NCBI GenBank assembly: GCA_946410085.1
Contig: CAMJZA010000011.1
Location: forward strand, 1 to 64,000
Direction of reading: 5' to 3'
DNA: 64,000 bases
Origin: an uncultured Treponema sp.
GTDB lineage: Bacteria > Spirochaetota > Spirochaetia > Treponematales > Treponemataceae
A program made the translations under genes and the position numbers. The notes under the pieces are model-generated. The model was not told the origin of the DNA. It was given only the letters and a program-made list of their open reading frames with translations, and ran no database searches. This document shows, piece after piece, positions 1 to 7,096 of this stretch (positions are counted from its first letter, which is position 1; each line of letters opens with the position of its first letter).

Positions 1-54
1 TTCTCTTCTCTTCTCTTCTCTTCTCTTCTCTTCTCTTCTCTTCTCTTCTCTTCT
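1..54 (+). repeat. TTCTC pentanucleotide array inside a signal peptide
   Basis: Ten complete TTCTC units plus a four-base partial unit end at position 54. The array may continue left of the window. It is read in frame by the following lipoprotein gene as repeating Phe-Ser-Ser-Leu-Leu, which is the hydrophobic core of its signal peptide. The unit is five bases, so gain or loss of one copy shifts the frame. The two other frames stop at once: TGA at 54-56 and TAA at 85-87. The same pentamer (CTCTT in another phase) sits at the same place in neisserial opa genes. Confidence 0.93.
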
Positions 55-1942
55 GATACTCTGTTCACTAGGCTTTACTGCCTGTAACGGTAACGGCGGT
101 GCGCATGACAGCGGAGGGGCAGCCTATGTTCCGGGCGGCGGCGGCTCCGGTTCAAGCGGAACTGGCGGGTCGGTCACCGGCAGCGGCTCCACGGATACAG
201 GCATGGGCACAATTTCCGCCGAAGAGCTGCGCAATCTGGCAAACGGCGGCTGGGCGGATTCTATTAAGGCGCTCTTCCCGACGGGCGAAGACGAGACGAC
301 AAAAACTTTCTTCCTGAACCTGCCCGCCGAAGGCTTCGGTGTGCCGGATGACGGATATATGGTCCTTCTCATCGACAGCGACGGATTCTCCGCCGGCATC
401 GGAACGCACTGGGAGGCTACCCGGTATGTTTCCGGCGACATTATCAGCTTTACCGACATCCCCATGATGCGGGTCGGTTCCAGCGTGACGGTGACCGTCC
501 TCTGCTATACGGCGGACGGCATCCTCATCAGCTCAGGTTTCAGCAGCGGTACGGCGAGGGACGGTGGCGTTCCGATGGAAATCGGCATCATCGGTTCCGC
601 GCGGATCGTCCTCGGTTCCAACAGTGCCCCGAACGGCAATACGACCGAACAGGTCGGCACGGTGTACGACGTCATCGAATATGCGGGAACGGGCCTTCAG
701 ATGGCAGCCGTCAATCCGAACACGGGTGCAGTGATGAAAGTGACGGTAAACGGAACGCTTGTCAGCACGACGACGGAAAGCTCCGTGACCGCCCCTCTTT
801 CCGACGGCTACAATACCATAGCGCTCACGGTGACGAAGGGGGACAATACCCCGGTCGTGACGACGCGGCACATCTACGTCGTCAAGAAGCTTGTCAAGCC
901 GGTGATAACGATGTCCGGCGCGACGGCGAACGACAAGACGCTGGCATCCGGCGGCAAGAGCTATCAGGTCATCGAGTATACGGGAACAAAACCAAAGGTG
1001 ACCATAACAAACAGCTATGACGGCAGCAGCGCAAGCTATGAGGCAAAGCTGGGGACCACAGTCTTAAGCACTGCCTGCCCGTCCACTATTACGAATCAGG
1101 AGCTTTCCGACGGTTTCAATGCGGTTACCGCGACGCTGAGCGAGCCCTACTGCGACACACTCACGGACGAGAAGTACTACTACGTCGTCAAGGCACTGAC
1201 CGAGGACGACGTTTCGATTACGCCCTCCGACTACAGCACTGCAGCGATTGAAGGCGACTACGAGGTCCTGTACTTCAGCTATCTTGCCGACCCGCTTACC
1301 ATGCCCAATCTGTCGGTCGGCAACGAATATACGGGCGATGCCACGACGCCCGAGCTGGGCGACTCCTATCTGGAGATTACCGTCACGGGCGATACGACCG
1401 TCGCAGAGACTTCCAGCCTGAGCGGTCAGGAGCTGAACCTCGGCGACTGTACCGTGAGCGTCAGCCTCTGCAAGCCCAAGTGTACCCCCGTCTCGGTCGA
1501 AAAGAAGCTCCGCGTCAAGATGAAGCCGGTCACGGTGTCCATGTCTTCCATAACCCTCGATTATGATACGAAAGACTTCCATAGGTGGGTAACTCAGAGC
1601 AGCTATGTACAGGCTAGCAACGCTGACGGTACGGATTCCACCCAAAAGACGGTCTATGCGATGAATCACGTACAGTATGGTGCTGATGGATGGACTCCGG
1701 TAAAGACAGTATCCGTCTCTGCCGTCCTTACGGCACCGGACAGCTCATTCAGGTTCTGGACAACTGAAGGTATTTTTACGTATGACGACAACCCGGGAGA
1801 AAAACCTACGTCAGTCGGGTCCTACGACAGGCCCTGGACTTTGGACGATTTGCGGGATACAGCGAACAGGTCGGTGGACCAATACGTCGGCGTCTCCAAA
1901 GCTGCGAGCCGGTATACCTTTACTCTGAACGTGACCGACTGA
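2..1942 (+). CDS. Surface lipoprotein with Ig-like repeats, predicted phase-variable (5' end outside window)
   Basis: The reading frame is open from the window edge to TGA at 1940-1942, giving at least 646 codons; the start lies upstream. The first visible residues are repeated FSSLL blocks, then ILCSLGFTAC, a spirochaete-style lipobox with its Cys codon at 83-85. A Gly/Ser-rich linker of about 40 residues follows. The body is mostly beta-rich: two clearly related modules of about 110 residues (each with a VIEYxGT strand, an LSDGYN or LSDGFN turn and a YVVK exit strand), a third more divergent one, and an unrelated C-terminal domain. I recognise no enzyme motif. The likely role is an exported, lipid-anchored surface or adhesin-like protein whose translation depends on the repeat number in its signal peptide. 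Outer-surface location is inferred; the signal peptide and modules are seen. Confidence 0.88.
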   Translation, partial: SLLFSSLLFSSLLFSSLLILCSLGFTACNGNGGAHDSGGAAYVPGGGGSGSSGTGGSVTGSGSTDTGMGTISAEELRNLANGGWADSIKALFPTGEDETTKTFFLNLPAEGFGVPDDGYMVLLIDSDGFSAGIGTHWEATRYVSGDIISFTDIPMMRVGSSVTVTVLCYTADGILISSGFSSGTARDGGVPMEIGIIGSARIVLGSNSAPNGNTTEQVGTVYDVIEYAGTGLQMAAVNPNTGAVMKVTVNGTLVSTTTESSVTAPLSDGYNTIALTVTKGDNTPVVTTRHIYVVKKLVKPVITMSGATANDKTLASGGKSYQVIEYTGTKPKVTITNSYDGSSASYEAKLGTTVLSTACPSTITNQELSDGFNAVTATLSEPYCDTLTDEKYYYVVKALTEDDVSITPSDYSTAAIEGDYEVLYFSYLADPLTMPNLSVGNEYTGDATTPELGDSYLEITVTGDTTVAETSSLSGQELNLGDCTVSVSLCKPKCTPVSVEKKLRVKMKPVTVSMSSITLDYDTKDFHRWVTQSSYVQASNADGTDSTQKTVYAMNHVQYGADGWTPVKTVSVSAVLTAPDSSFRFWTTEGIFTYDDNPGEKPTSVGSYDRPWTLDDLRDTANRSVDQYVGVSKAASRYTFTLNVTD

Positions 1943-2011
1943 CCGTCTGCCCCTGTCCGACACACCTCCCCGTTCCCGTGACGCCACCCGCCCCCAGCAC
2001 TCCGACTCCGC

Positions 2012-2083
2012 ATGTTGCCATCCGAGATGAACCAGCTCATAAAGAAGCTTGAAGCGGAAGGATTCAAGTTTGAGGGAGCGTGA
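2012..2083 (+). pseudogene. Possible HicA-like toxin fragment
   Basis: A 23-codon reading frame starts MLPSEMNQLIKKLEAEGF and stops at TGA 2081-2083. The SxEMxxLIKKLEAEGFK pattern resembles the first strand and helix of HicA/YcfA mRNA-interferase toxins, which normally run to about 60-80 residues and carry a catalytic His in a GSHxxF motif. That half is absent, and no HicB partner follows. It is best read as a decayed fragment in the spacer between the lipoprotein gene and the convergent esterase gene. The match is short, so chance is possible. Confidence 0.28.
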
Positions 2084-2105
2084 GAACAAGATTCCTGCAT
2101 GATTG

Positions 2106-3179
2106 TCAGCAGGATTTATGTGGTGCATGAGGTGGGTGTTTGCCAGACGGAGGAACTTTTTTCATCCAGAGTATGGCGAGGCTGACCCACTGGCGGACGT
2201 CTTCGTATTCCTCTGCCTTGGTGTGAAAGAACTCGTCCGGTGCACCAGAAAGAGCTGACTTGTCAGCACCAGAGAGAGCAGGCTTGTCAGCGTCGTCCGC
2301 TGCGGGGGTGTCAGGAAACTGCGCTGCAAGTTCGGTCCGGCGCCGTTCGGAAACGTTGACGCCTTTCCCTTCTTTGACGGCCTGAACTGCCCGCCTGACC
2401 TGTTCCATCGTATAGGGCTCGCCGAAGTTCCCCCTGAAGAAATCTTCGGTCGGGACGCTCAGGCCGTGGAAACCGGTCGGGAAGACATAGTGGGCAAAGG
2501 GGACGCCTTTTTCCAGGAGGGCCCGGGCGAACAGATAGCTGTTCTGGACGGGGACCAGGTCGTCCGTCGCCGTCTGCCAGAGGAAGCAGGGCGGGGTTCT
2601 GTCCGTGACGTTCTTTTCCAGCGAAAAGTATGTCAGTTCTTCATCAGACGGATGCTTTCCGATGAGGGCTTCCACGGAGGAAGGGTGCGTGTATGTGCCC
2701 GTCGTAATCACCGGGTAGCAGAGGATGGCCCCGTCAGGCCGGCAGGAGATGCCTGCATACTCCGGGTTCTTGTCCGCTACGTCATCGTGGTGGACGGCAA
2801 GCGTTCCGCAGACGTGGGCGCCCGCAGAAAAGCCGCAGACAAAGATCTTTTTGCCCGGTGCATACGCTTTGGCCCGGGAGCGCACGAAGCGCACGGCGCG
2901 GGCTATGTCTTCAAGCGGCTGCCTCCTGAGCGGTACGGACATCGTAATGTCGGTCGTGTAGGTCAGGACAAAGACGTTCAGCCCCTGCTCATAGAATGCT
3001 TTGGCGACAAGTTCCCCTTCCTGCGGAACGCACATGCAGTAGCCCCCGCCCGGTGCGACAATCAGGCAGTCGTGCGTGCCGTCTTCGTGCAGGTAGGCAT
3101 GGATGTTCGGCACAAAGCCGTAGGCCGCTGCATACGTATATTCACCCGCTTCCCAAATACTCTCACAGAATTGCTTCAT
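2106..3179 (-). CDS. Alpha/beta-hydrolase, acetyl-esterase type
   Basis: The protein has 357 residues. It shows the hallmarks of BD-FAE/Aes-type carbohydrate esterases: an oxyanion-hole segment APGGGY, the nucleophile elbow GFSAGA, a catalytic-Asp segment TDDLVPV and a catalytic His in FHGLS. It probably removes acetyl or acyl groups from sugars or xylan-like oligomers. There is no signal peptide, so it is likely cytoplasmic. The start at 3179 is preferred over the in-frame ATG at 3275 because it follows an AAGGGG ribosome site and a TTGACA-18-TACCCT promoter at 3204-3233, which the longer form would translate through. A tail segment holds two 24-base units (2242-2289) encoding ADKSALSG/ADKPALSG. 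The gene is convergent with the lipoprotein gene. Confidence 0.85.
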   Translation of the reverse strand: MKQFCESIWEAGEYTYAAAYGFVPNIHAYLHEDGTHDCLIVAPGGGYCMCVPQEGELVAKAFYEQGLNVFVLTYTTDITMSVPLRRQPLEDIARAVRFVRSRAKAYAPGKKIFVCGFSAGAHVCGTLAVHHDDVADKNPEYAGISCRPDGAILCYPVITTGTYTHPSSVEALIGKHPSDEELTYFSLEKNVTDRTPPCFLWQTATDDLVPVQNSYLFARALLEKGVPFAHYVFPTGFHGLSVPTEDFFRGNFGEPYTMEQVRRAVQAVKEGKGVNVSERRRTELAAQFPDTPAADDADKPALSGADKSALSGAPDEFFHTKAEEYEDVRQWVSLAILWMKKVPPSGKHPPHAPHKSC

Positions 3180-3203
3180 GCTGTTCGCCCCTTCTTCTGT
3201 TCT

Positions 3204-3265
3204 AGGGTAAAGGGAAATGTGCCCTTCTGTCAAGCTTGACAGGCCGGACGCAAACGCAGTATGAT
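3204..3265. promoter_or_regulatory. Divergent promoter pair sharing a palindrome at the -35 boxes
   Basis: The 16-bp perfect palindrome CTGTCAAGCTTGACAG (3227-3242) contains TTGACA on both strands. To the right, TTGACA (3236-3241), 18 bases, then TATGAT (3260-3265) reads towards the transporter. To the left, TTGACA (complement of 3228-3233), 18 bases, then TACCCT (complement of 3204-3209) reads towards the esterase. The two polymerase sites overlap back to back, so the promoters should compete, or share one regulator that binds the dyad. Confidence 0.6.
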
Positions 3266-3271
3266 TCTCCC

Positions 3272-3413
3272 GCATTCAAAAGACAGTTCGAAGTCCTTCC
3301 TGTCGTTAAACAAAACCAGGTCAAACGTCATCATAAAAACCACTTTCAGTATTTTTTATGATGACAACGAGCTGTAAGCCTCTGACGAGACTTACAGCTC
3401 GCAGAATGTTTTT
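3272..3413 (+). promoter_or_regulatory. Long leader with terminator-like hairpin before the queuosine-precursor transporter
   Basis: Transcription from the promoter at 3236-3265 would give about 180 nt of leader before the start at 3455. It contains a perfect 13-bp AT-rich hairpin (arms 3327-3339 and 3353-3365), then a perfect 11-bp hairpin (arms 3368-3378 and 3391-3401) and a T5 run at 3409-3413, which looks like an intrinsic terminator. A small GACAG/CTGTC stem lies upstream near 3284-3306. This is the layout of an attenuator or riboswitch. I could not match it to the preQ1 riboswitch consensus sequences I know. Confidence 0.5.
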
Positions 3414-3454
3414 AGATGGGAATCTCACTGCTCTGTCCTAAAGCGAGGTTTCTT

Positions 3455-4141
3455 ATGAATGAACTTTTATTGATTATCACCCTGCTTGTTTCGTTCGGTG
3501 GTACCCTGATCTTCCTGAAATTCTTCGGGAAAGGCGGTCTGTTTGCGTGGATCGGCATCTGCACGGTCCTTGCGAACATTGAGGTGACGCTTCTGGTCCA
3601 TGCCTTTGGAATGGACCAGACGCTGGGAAACACCCTCTTTGCGGCGACCTTCCTTGCCACCGATATCCTGAGTGAGCTGTACGGCAAGCGGGATGCGGGC
3701 AAGGGGGTCCTTGCGGGCATCTTTACGAACCTGAGCTTCATCCTCCTTTCCTTCATGTGGGTGCGCTATACGCCTGCGGAAGGTGACTGGGCAAGTCCCT
3801 TCGTGCAGGGGCTCTTTTCGAATACGCCCCGCATGCTGCTCTCGAGCCTGATTGCCTATGTCATATCAGAGGCGATTGACGTGTGGCTCTACCATGCCTG
3901 GTGGAAGCTGACGGAACGCAGGACCGGCAGCCATACGAAGATGCTCTGGTTCCGCAACAACTTTTCCACGCTCATCTCGCAGTTCGTGAACATCGTGCTG
4001 TTCAATTTCGGGGCATTCCTCGGCATCTACTCGTTCAGCGAGCTGCTTGCCATTACGGCCTCCTGCTACGTGATATACGTGGCGACGAGCCTTCTGGACA
4101 CGCCCTTTATCTATCTGGCACGGAAGCTTGCGGCCGCCTGA
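3455..4141 (+). CDS. yhhQ: Queuosine precursor transporter (YhhQ/QPTR, Vut_1 family)
   Basis: This is a 228-residue membrane protein with about six hydrophobic helices. It has the family's conserved acidic segment ATDILSELYGK after the second or third helix, and LISQFVNIVLF in the second half. The family (COG1738, PF02592) imports queuosine precursors such as preQ0, preQ1 or queuine across the inner membrane for tRNA modification. The start ATG follows a GCGAGG ribosome site. An upstream in-frame start at 3416 is possible but has no comparable site. A queA gene lies elsewhere in the window (40976-42028), so the organism makes or salvages queuosine. The long structured leader suggests expression is controlled by attenuation. 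Confidence 0.88.
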   Translation: MNELLLIITLLVSFGGTLIFLKFFGKGGLFAWIGICTVLANIEVTLLVHAFGMDQTLGNTLFAATFLATDILSELYGKRDAGKGVLAGIFTNLSFILLSFMWVRYTPAEGDWASPFVQGLFSNTPRMLLSSLIAYVISEAIDVWLYHAWWKLTERRTGSHTKMLWFRNNFSTLISQFVNIVLFNFGAFLGIYSFSELLAITASCYVIYVATSLLDTPFIYLARKLAAA

Positions 4142-4212
4142 CGGATGGCGGGCCGTGCTGCTTTCTTTGTGCAGCCGGTTCAGCGGTTCAGCGGTTCGGC
4201 CGCCGTTCTTCC

Positions 4213-4241
4213 TTTACAAACGGAAGGCCCTGTCGTATACT
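4213..4241 (+). promoter_or_regulatory. Sigma-70 promoter, leaderless configuration
   Basis: TTTACA (4213-4218), a 17-base spacer and TATACT (4236-4241) lie directly before the ATG at 4248, with only 6 bases between the -10 box and the start codon. Transcription should begin at or next to the A of ATG. There is no Shine-Dalgarno sequence. Confidence 0.65.
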
Positions 4242-4247
4242 TGAGCT

Positions 4248-5795
4248 ATGGTGCATGTTCCGGTAAAGGTCAAGCTGCCCTTCCTGTGGGGGAGGGCGGT
4301 TTTCAGGAAGGATGAGTGGCGAAACATCAATCTCGTTGTGGGTCCGAACGGGTCGGGAAAGACCCTGCTCGTCGATGCCATTTCCAGGACCTTTGCTGCT
4401 TCCGGTTACAGCATCAAGTTCTTCCGTTCCGACCGGCGGGAGGATCGGGAAGCGCTTGCAATCGTGCAGGGCAATGAGGCAATCCGCCGGAAGATTCAGG
4501 ACGTGCTTTCGAGCATGTTCGGTAAGACCATCGTGTTCAAGCAGGGGGAGGAGGGAGACTACATCCCCGTCGTGGTGAACCGGGCCTGGAATGTCGAATA
4601 CAATCTTGAAGAAGTTGAATGCCACGGCCTGAAGGAAATCATCACCCTGCTTGCCGCCCTCTATGCCAATACGGGCAATACCTGCCTCGTCTTTGACGAG
4701 CCGGAGCTGCACCTGCATCCCCAGTTCCAGCAGTTCTTTGCGGAGGAACTGCGGCGGGTGTCGGAGCGGCATCCCAAGCGCATGTACTTTATCATTACGC
4801 ATTCCCCTTTCTTCATAGACCTGCGTTCCCCGGAGGACCTGTTCGGCGTGCTTGTCTGCCATACGAACCGGGAGCCGACGCACATAGAGTCGCTGGGAAA
4901 GCGGGATGAAGATTTGCTCCGCCGCTTCCTGCCCCGCTTTAACAGCTATCACAAGCAGTTCTTTTTTTCCGATAATCAGATTTTCGTTGAAGGCTATACG
5001 GACCAGCAGATTTTTGCGGGCCTCCTGCCCTACATACATACGGAACGCGGCGTTGCGGGGACGGGAATAATCGACGTCGGCGGCAAGGACGAGCTGGGGG
5101 TGTTCTGCAAGGTCTGTGCCCTGCTCGGTACGAACAGCCGGATTATTACCGACCTTGATTCCCTGTTCGGCGGCAAGCTGCGGGACGTGTTCTGCTCCGA
5201 CGAGCGGGCTGCCCAGTGGCTTGAGCGGCAGCGGGAAAAGCAGCTGCCCTTTTACCGGACTATTTTTACGCAGCGGGAAATGGGAGCGCCGATTACCCTG
5301 GAAAAGCTCATCCTGCGTCTGGAGCGCTATCTGGGCGTCATCGGGCGCTCCCTCTGTACGATGCAGCCTGCCGGTCCGCTGGAAGGTGAGATTGCGCTGC
5401 TGGTGGAAAAGCTTGATGCCCTGGACCAGAAGCATTCCCGGGCAGAAAACGTGGATACCTTCAAGACGGTGGTGCTGCAGGGCGTTATGAGCGAAGGGGC
5501 CTTGCAGGAGCAGCTTGCGGAATACCTGCCTGCCTCAGTTTCCGAAAGCCTCCCGCTGGTCAGGAACCTGTTCAACCTGATTCTTGCCGCCGCATCAGCG
5601 GCAGGGGTGTATGTCTTACCCCTTGGCTGTATTGAACACTACTATACGCAGTCGGCCGTCCGCTACATGCCGGTTGCCGGTAAGGACCGCTGTTTTCATA
5701 TAGAACGGCGGCACCTGCTGCAGGCAGGTCCCGAGCTCATTGCGAAGGAGTATGCAGGGCTCATCTCGTTCCTCGAGGCCGTCTGCACCCGCTAG
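4248..5795 (+). CDS. OLD-like ATPase with C-terminal TOPRIM domain
   Basis: The protein has 515 residues. An N-terminal ABC/SMC-type ATPase carries Walker A GPNGSGKT (32-39), a Walker B segment CLVFDEPELHLHP (146-158) and the following ITHSP switch (near 183). A TOPRIM-like half follows, with the acidic motif VEGYTD (247-252) and DLDS (302-305). This is the architecture of OLD-family nucleases, where ATP binding controls DNA cleavage by the TOPRIM domain. OLD proteins act in DNA repair or phage defence. No UvrD-like GajB partner is adjacent, so it would be a stand-alone form. Translation is probably leaderless. Its stop codon shares the tetranucleotide CTAG (5792-5795) with the stop of the convergent cysteine desulfurase. 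Confidence 0.75.
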   Translation: MVHVPVKVKLPFLWGRAVFRKDEWRNINLVVGPNGSGKTLLVDAISRTFAASGYSIKFFRSDRREDREALAIVQGNEAIRRKIQDVLSSMFGKTIVFKQGEEGDYIPVVVNRAWNVEYNLEEVECHGLKEIITLLAALYANTGNTCLVFDEPELHLHPQFQQFFAEELRRVSERHPKRMYFIITHSPFFIDLRSPEDLFGVLVCHTNREPTHIESLGKRDEDLLRRFLPRFNSYHKQFFFSDNQIFVEGYTDQQIFAGLLPYIHTERGVAGTGIIDVGGKDELGVFCKVCALLGTNSRIITDLDSLFGGKLRDVFCSDERAAQWLERQREKQLPFYRTIFTQREMGAPITLEKLILRLERYLGVIGRSLCTMQPAGPLEGEIALLVEKLDALDQKHSRAENVDTFKTVVLQGVMSEGALQEQLAEYLPASVSESLPLVRNLFNLILAAASAAGVYVLPLGCIEHYYTQSAVRYMPVAGKDRCFHIERRHLLQAGPELIAKEYAGLISFLEAVCTR

Positions 5796-6970
5796 CTCAG
5801 GAACTTCCCGGCGACGGTCTTGACTTCTGCCAGAAGCTCTGTCATCGCTTCATGCGTGCTTTCGCTGCCGAAGCTGAAGCGCACGGCACCTTCTTTTTCC
5901 GCAGCACTGATGCCGAGCCCGTCCAGGATCGGGCGGGCGTGGGAGCCTGACGAGCAGGCGCTGCCCGTTGAGATGTAGAAGCCGTCCGCGCTCAGCGCCC
6001 GCTCCATGACCTGGCCGGGAATGCCGGGGAAGGCTGCCTGCACGACCCAGGGGCTGTAGTTTCCCTCGTTTGCCTCGTCTTCGCGGGCGTAGGGAAGGAT
6101 CCGCACGCCCTGTATGCCCAGAAGTCCCTGAATGAACTCGCGCGTCCACTCCCGCTGCCTGTCAAGGCGGGCAATGCTTTCCGGCCTGTCCCTGCGGATG
6201 TAATAGCGGTCAAGGGCGAGCGCGAATGCCCTGGCGCCGAAGAGGTTTTCCGTTCCGCTGCGCAGGCCTTTTTCCTGCCCGCCCCCGCGCAGGAAGGGGG
6301 TGAAGGGCTTTGCTGCATAGAGGAGGCCGATGCCCCTCGGTCCCCGTATCTTGTGGGCCGAAAATGCTGCCGAGTCTATGCCTTTGTGGGTCAGGTCCAG
6401 TTCTATCTTGCCTGCCGCCTGCACGCAGTCTACGTGAAAGAAGGGCTTCCGGCCCTGCCTGCCCCGTTCTGCCAGCGCATCTGCTATCTCGCAGACGGGC
6501 TGTATGGCCCCGGTCTCATTGTTCACTGCCATGACGCTGACGAAGACGCTGTCATCCTGCAGGGCATCCCTGACGCTTTCGGGGCGCACGATGCCCTGCC
6601 TGTCGGCCTTGACCTCTATGACCTTCCAGCCGCAGGCGGCCAGCGATTTTGCCATCTCCCGGTTGGCGGGGTGTTCTATCTGGGACAGGAGGACGCTGCC
6701 TTTCTGCGGCCGGTTCAGCACGGAAAGGAGGGGAAGCTGGTCGCTTTCGGTTCCGCCGGAAGTAAAGTAGACGCTCTGCGGGGGGACTCCGAGGACCTTT
6801 GCAGCATCGGCACGGCAGCTTTCCAGTGCTTCCCGTGCGTCGCTTCCTGCTCCGTGGATGCTTGAGGGGTTGCCCCAGTGTTCGAGCGAGAAGTCCAGGG
6901 CCTCGCGGAGAATTCCGGCGTCTGCGGGGGCGGTTGCCGCCCAGTCAAAGTAGTGCGTACTGTCAGTCAT
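5792..6970 (-). CDS. Cysteine desulfurase (NifS/IscS family)
   Basis: The 392-residue PLP enzyme takes sulfur from L-cysteine to form a protein persulfide for Fe-S clusters and thio-modified tRNA. The PLP lysine is Lys207 in SAHKIRGPRG, and the catalytic cysteine is Cys339 in STGSACSSG. The GGTESD, HPAN and NNETGAIQP motifs are all present. The start at 6970 was chosen because TTGTCC-17-TACAAT ends 7 bases before this ATG, which implies a leaderless mRNA. A longer start at 7006 would lie inside the -35 box. No iscU is adjacent, so the gene appears to be a single-gene unit. The family assignment is secure; the IscS versus NifS subtype is not. Confidence 0.92.
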   Translation of the reverse strand: MTDSTHYFDWAATAPADAGILREALDFSLEHWGNPSSIHGAGSDAREALESCRADAAKVLGVPPQSVYFTSGGTESDQLPLLSVLNRPQKGSVLLSQIEHPANREMAKSLAACGWKVIEVKADRQGIVRPESVRDALQDDSVFVSVMAVNNETGAIQPVCEIADALAERGRQGRKPFFHVDCVQAAGKIELDLTHKGIDSAAFSAHKIRGPRGIGLLYAAKPFTPFLRGGGQEKGLRSGTENLFGARAFALALDRYYIRRDRPESIARLDRQREWTREFIQGLLGIQGVRILPYAREDEANEGNYSPWVVQAAFPGIPGQVMERALSADGFYISTGSACSSGSHARPILDGLGISAAEKEGAVRFSFGSESTHEAMTELLAEVKTVAGKFLS

Positions 6971-6977
6971 GCGTCTG

Positions 6978-7006
6978 ATTGTAGCGACTTTGCCCCGGCA
7001 GGACAA
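6978..7006 (-). promoter_or_regulatory. Sigma-70 promoter, leaderless configuration, for cysteine desulfurase
   Basis: On the minus strand TTGTCC (7001-7006), a 17-base spacer and TACAAT (6978-6983) are followed by 7 bases and the ATG at 6970. There is no ribosome-binding sequence, so transcript and coding region should begin at almost the same base. Confidence 0.65.
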
Positions 7007-7017
7007 GGGCAGGCATA

Positions 7018-7059
7018 CAAAAGTGCATCGTACCGCAGCTTACAGCTGTCGTACGATGC
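7018..7059 (-). terminator. Rho-independent terminator of sugar-binding protein gene 1
   Basis: A perfect 9-bp stem, GCATCGTAC (7025-7033) with GTACGATGC (7051-7059), has an inner CAGCT/AGCTG stem. On the minus strand it is followed by ACTTTTG. It sits 38 bases beyond the stop of the binding-protein gene and separates it from the desulfurase promoter. Confidence 0.7.
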
Positions 7060-7096
7060 GGATGTATATTGCGGGGAATTCTGAAAAGCGGATCGG

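Noticed and set aside
3237-3338. Minus-strand small frame starting MMTFDLVLFNDRKDF
   Set aside because: Protein-like start, but it lies across the promoter region and leader of yhhQ and the GTTTTTATG start lacks a ribosome site; kept only as a curiosity.
3272-3454. Known preQ1 riboswitch
   Set aside because: The C-rich loop and AAAAAACUA tail of preQ1-I, and the preQ1-II pattern, are not seen, so only a generic structured leader is claimed.
4188-5435. 415-codon open frame antisense to the OLD-like gene
   Set aside because: Low-complexity content and full overlap with a gene that has clear Walker and TOPRIM motifs.
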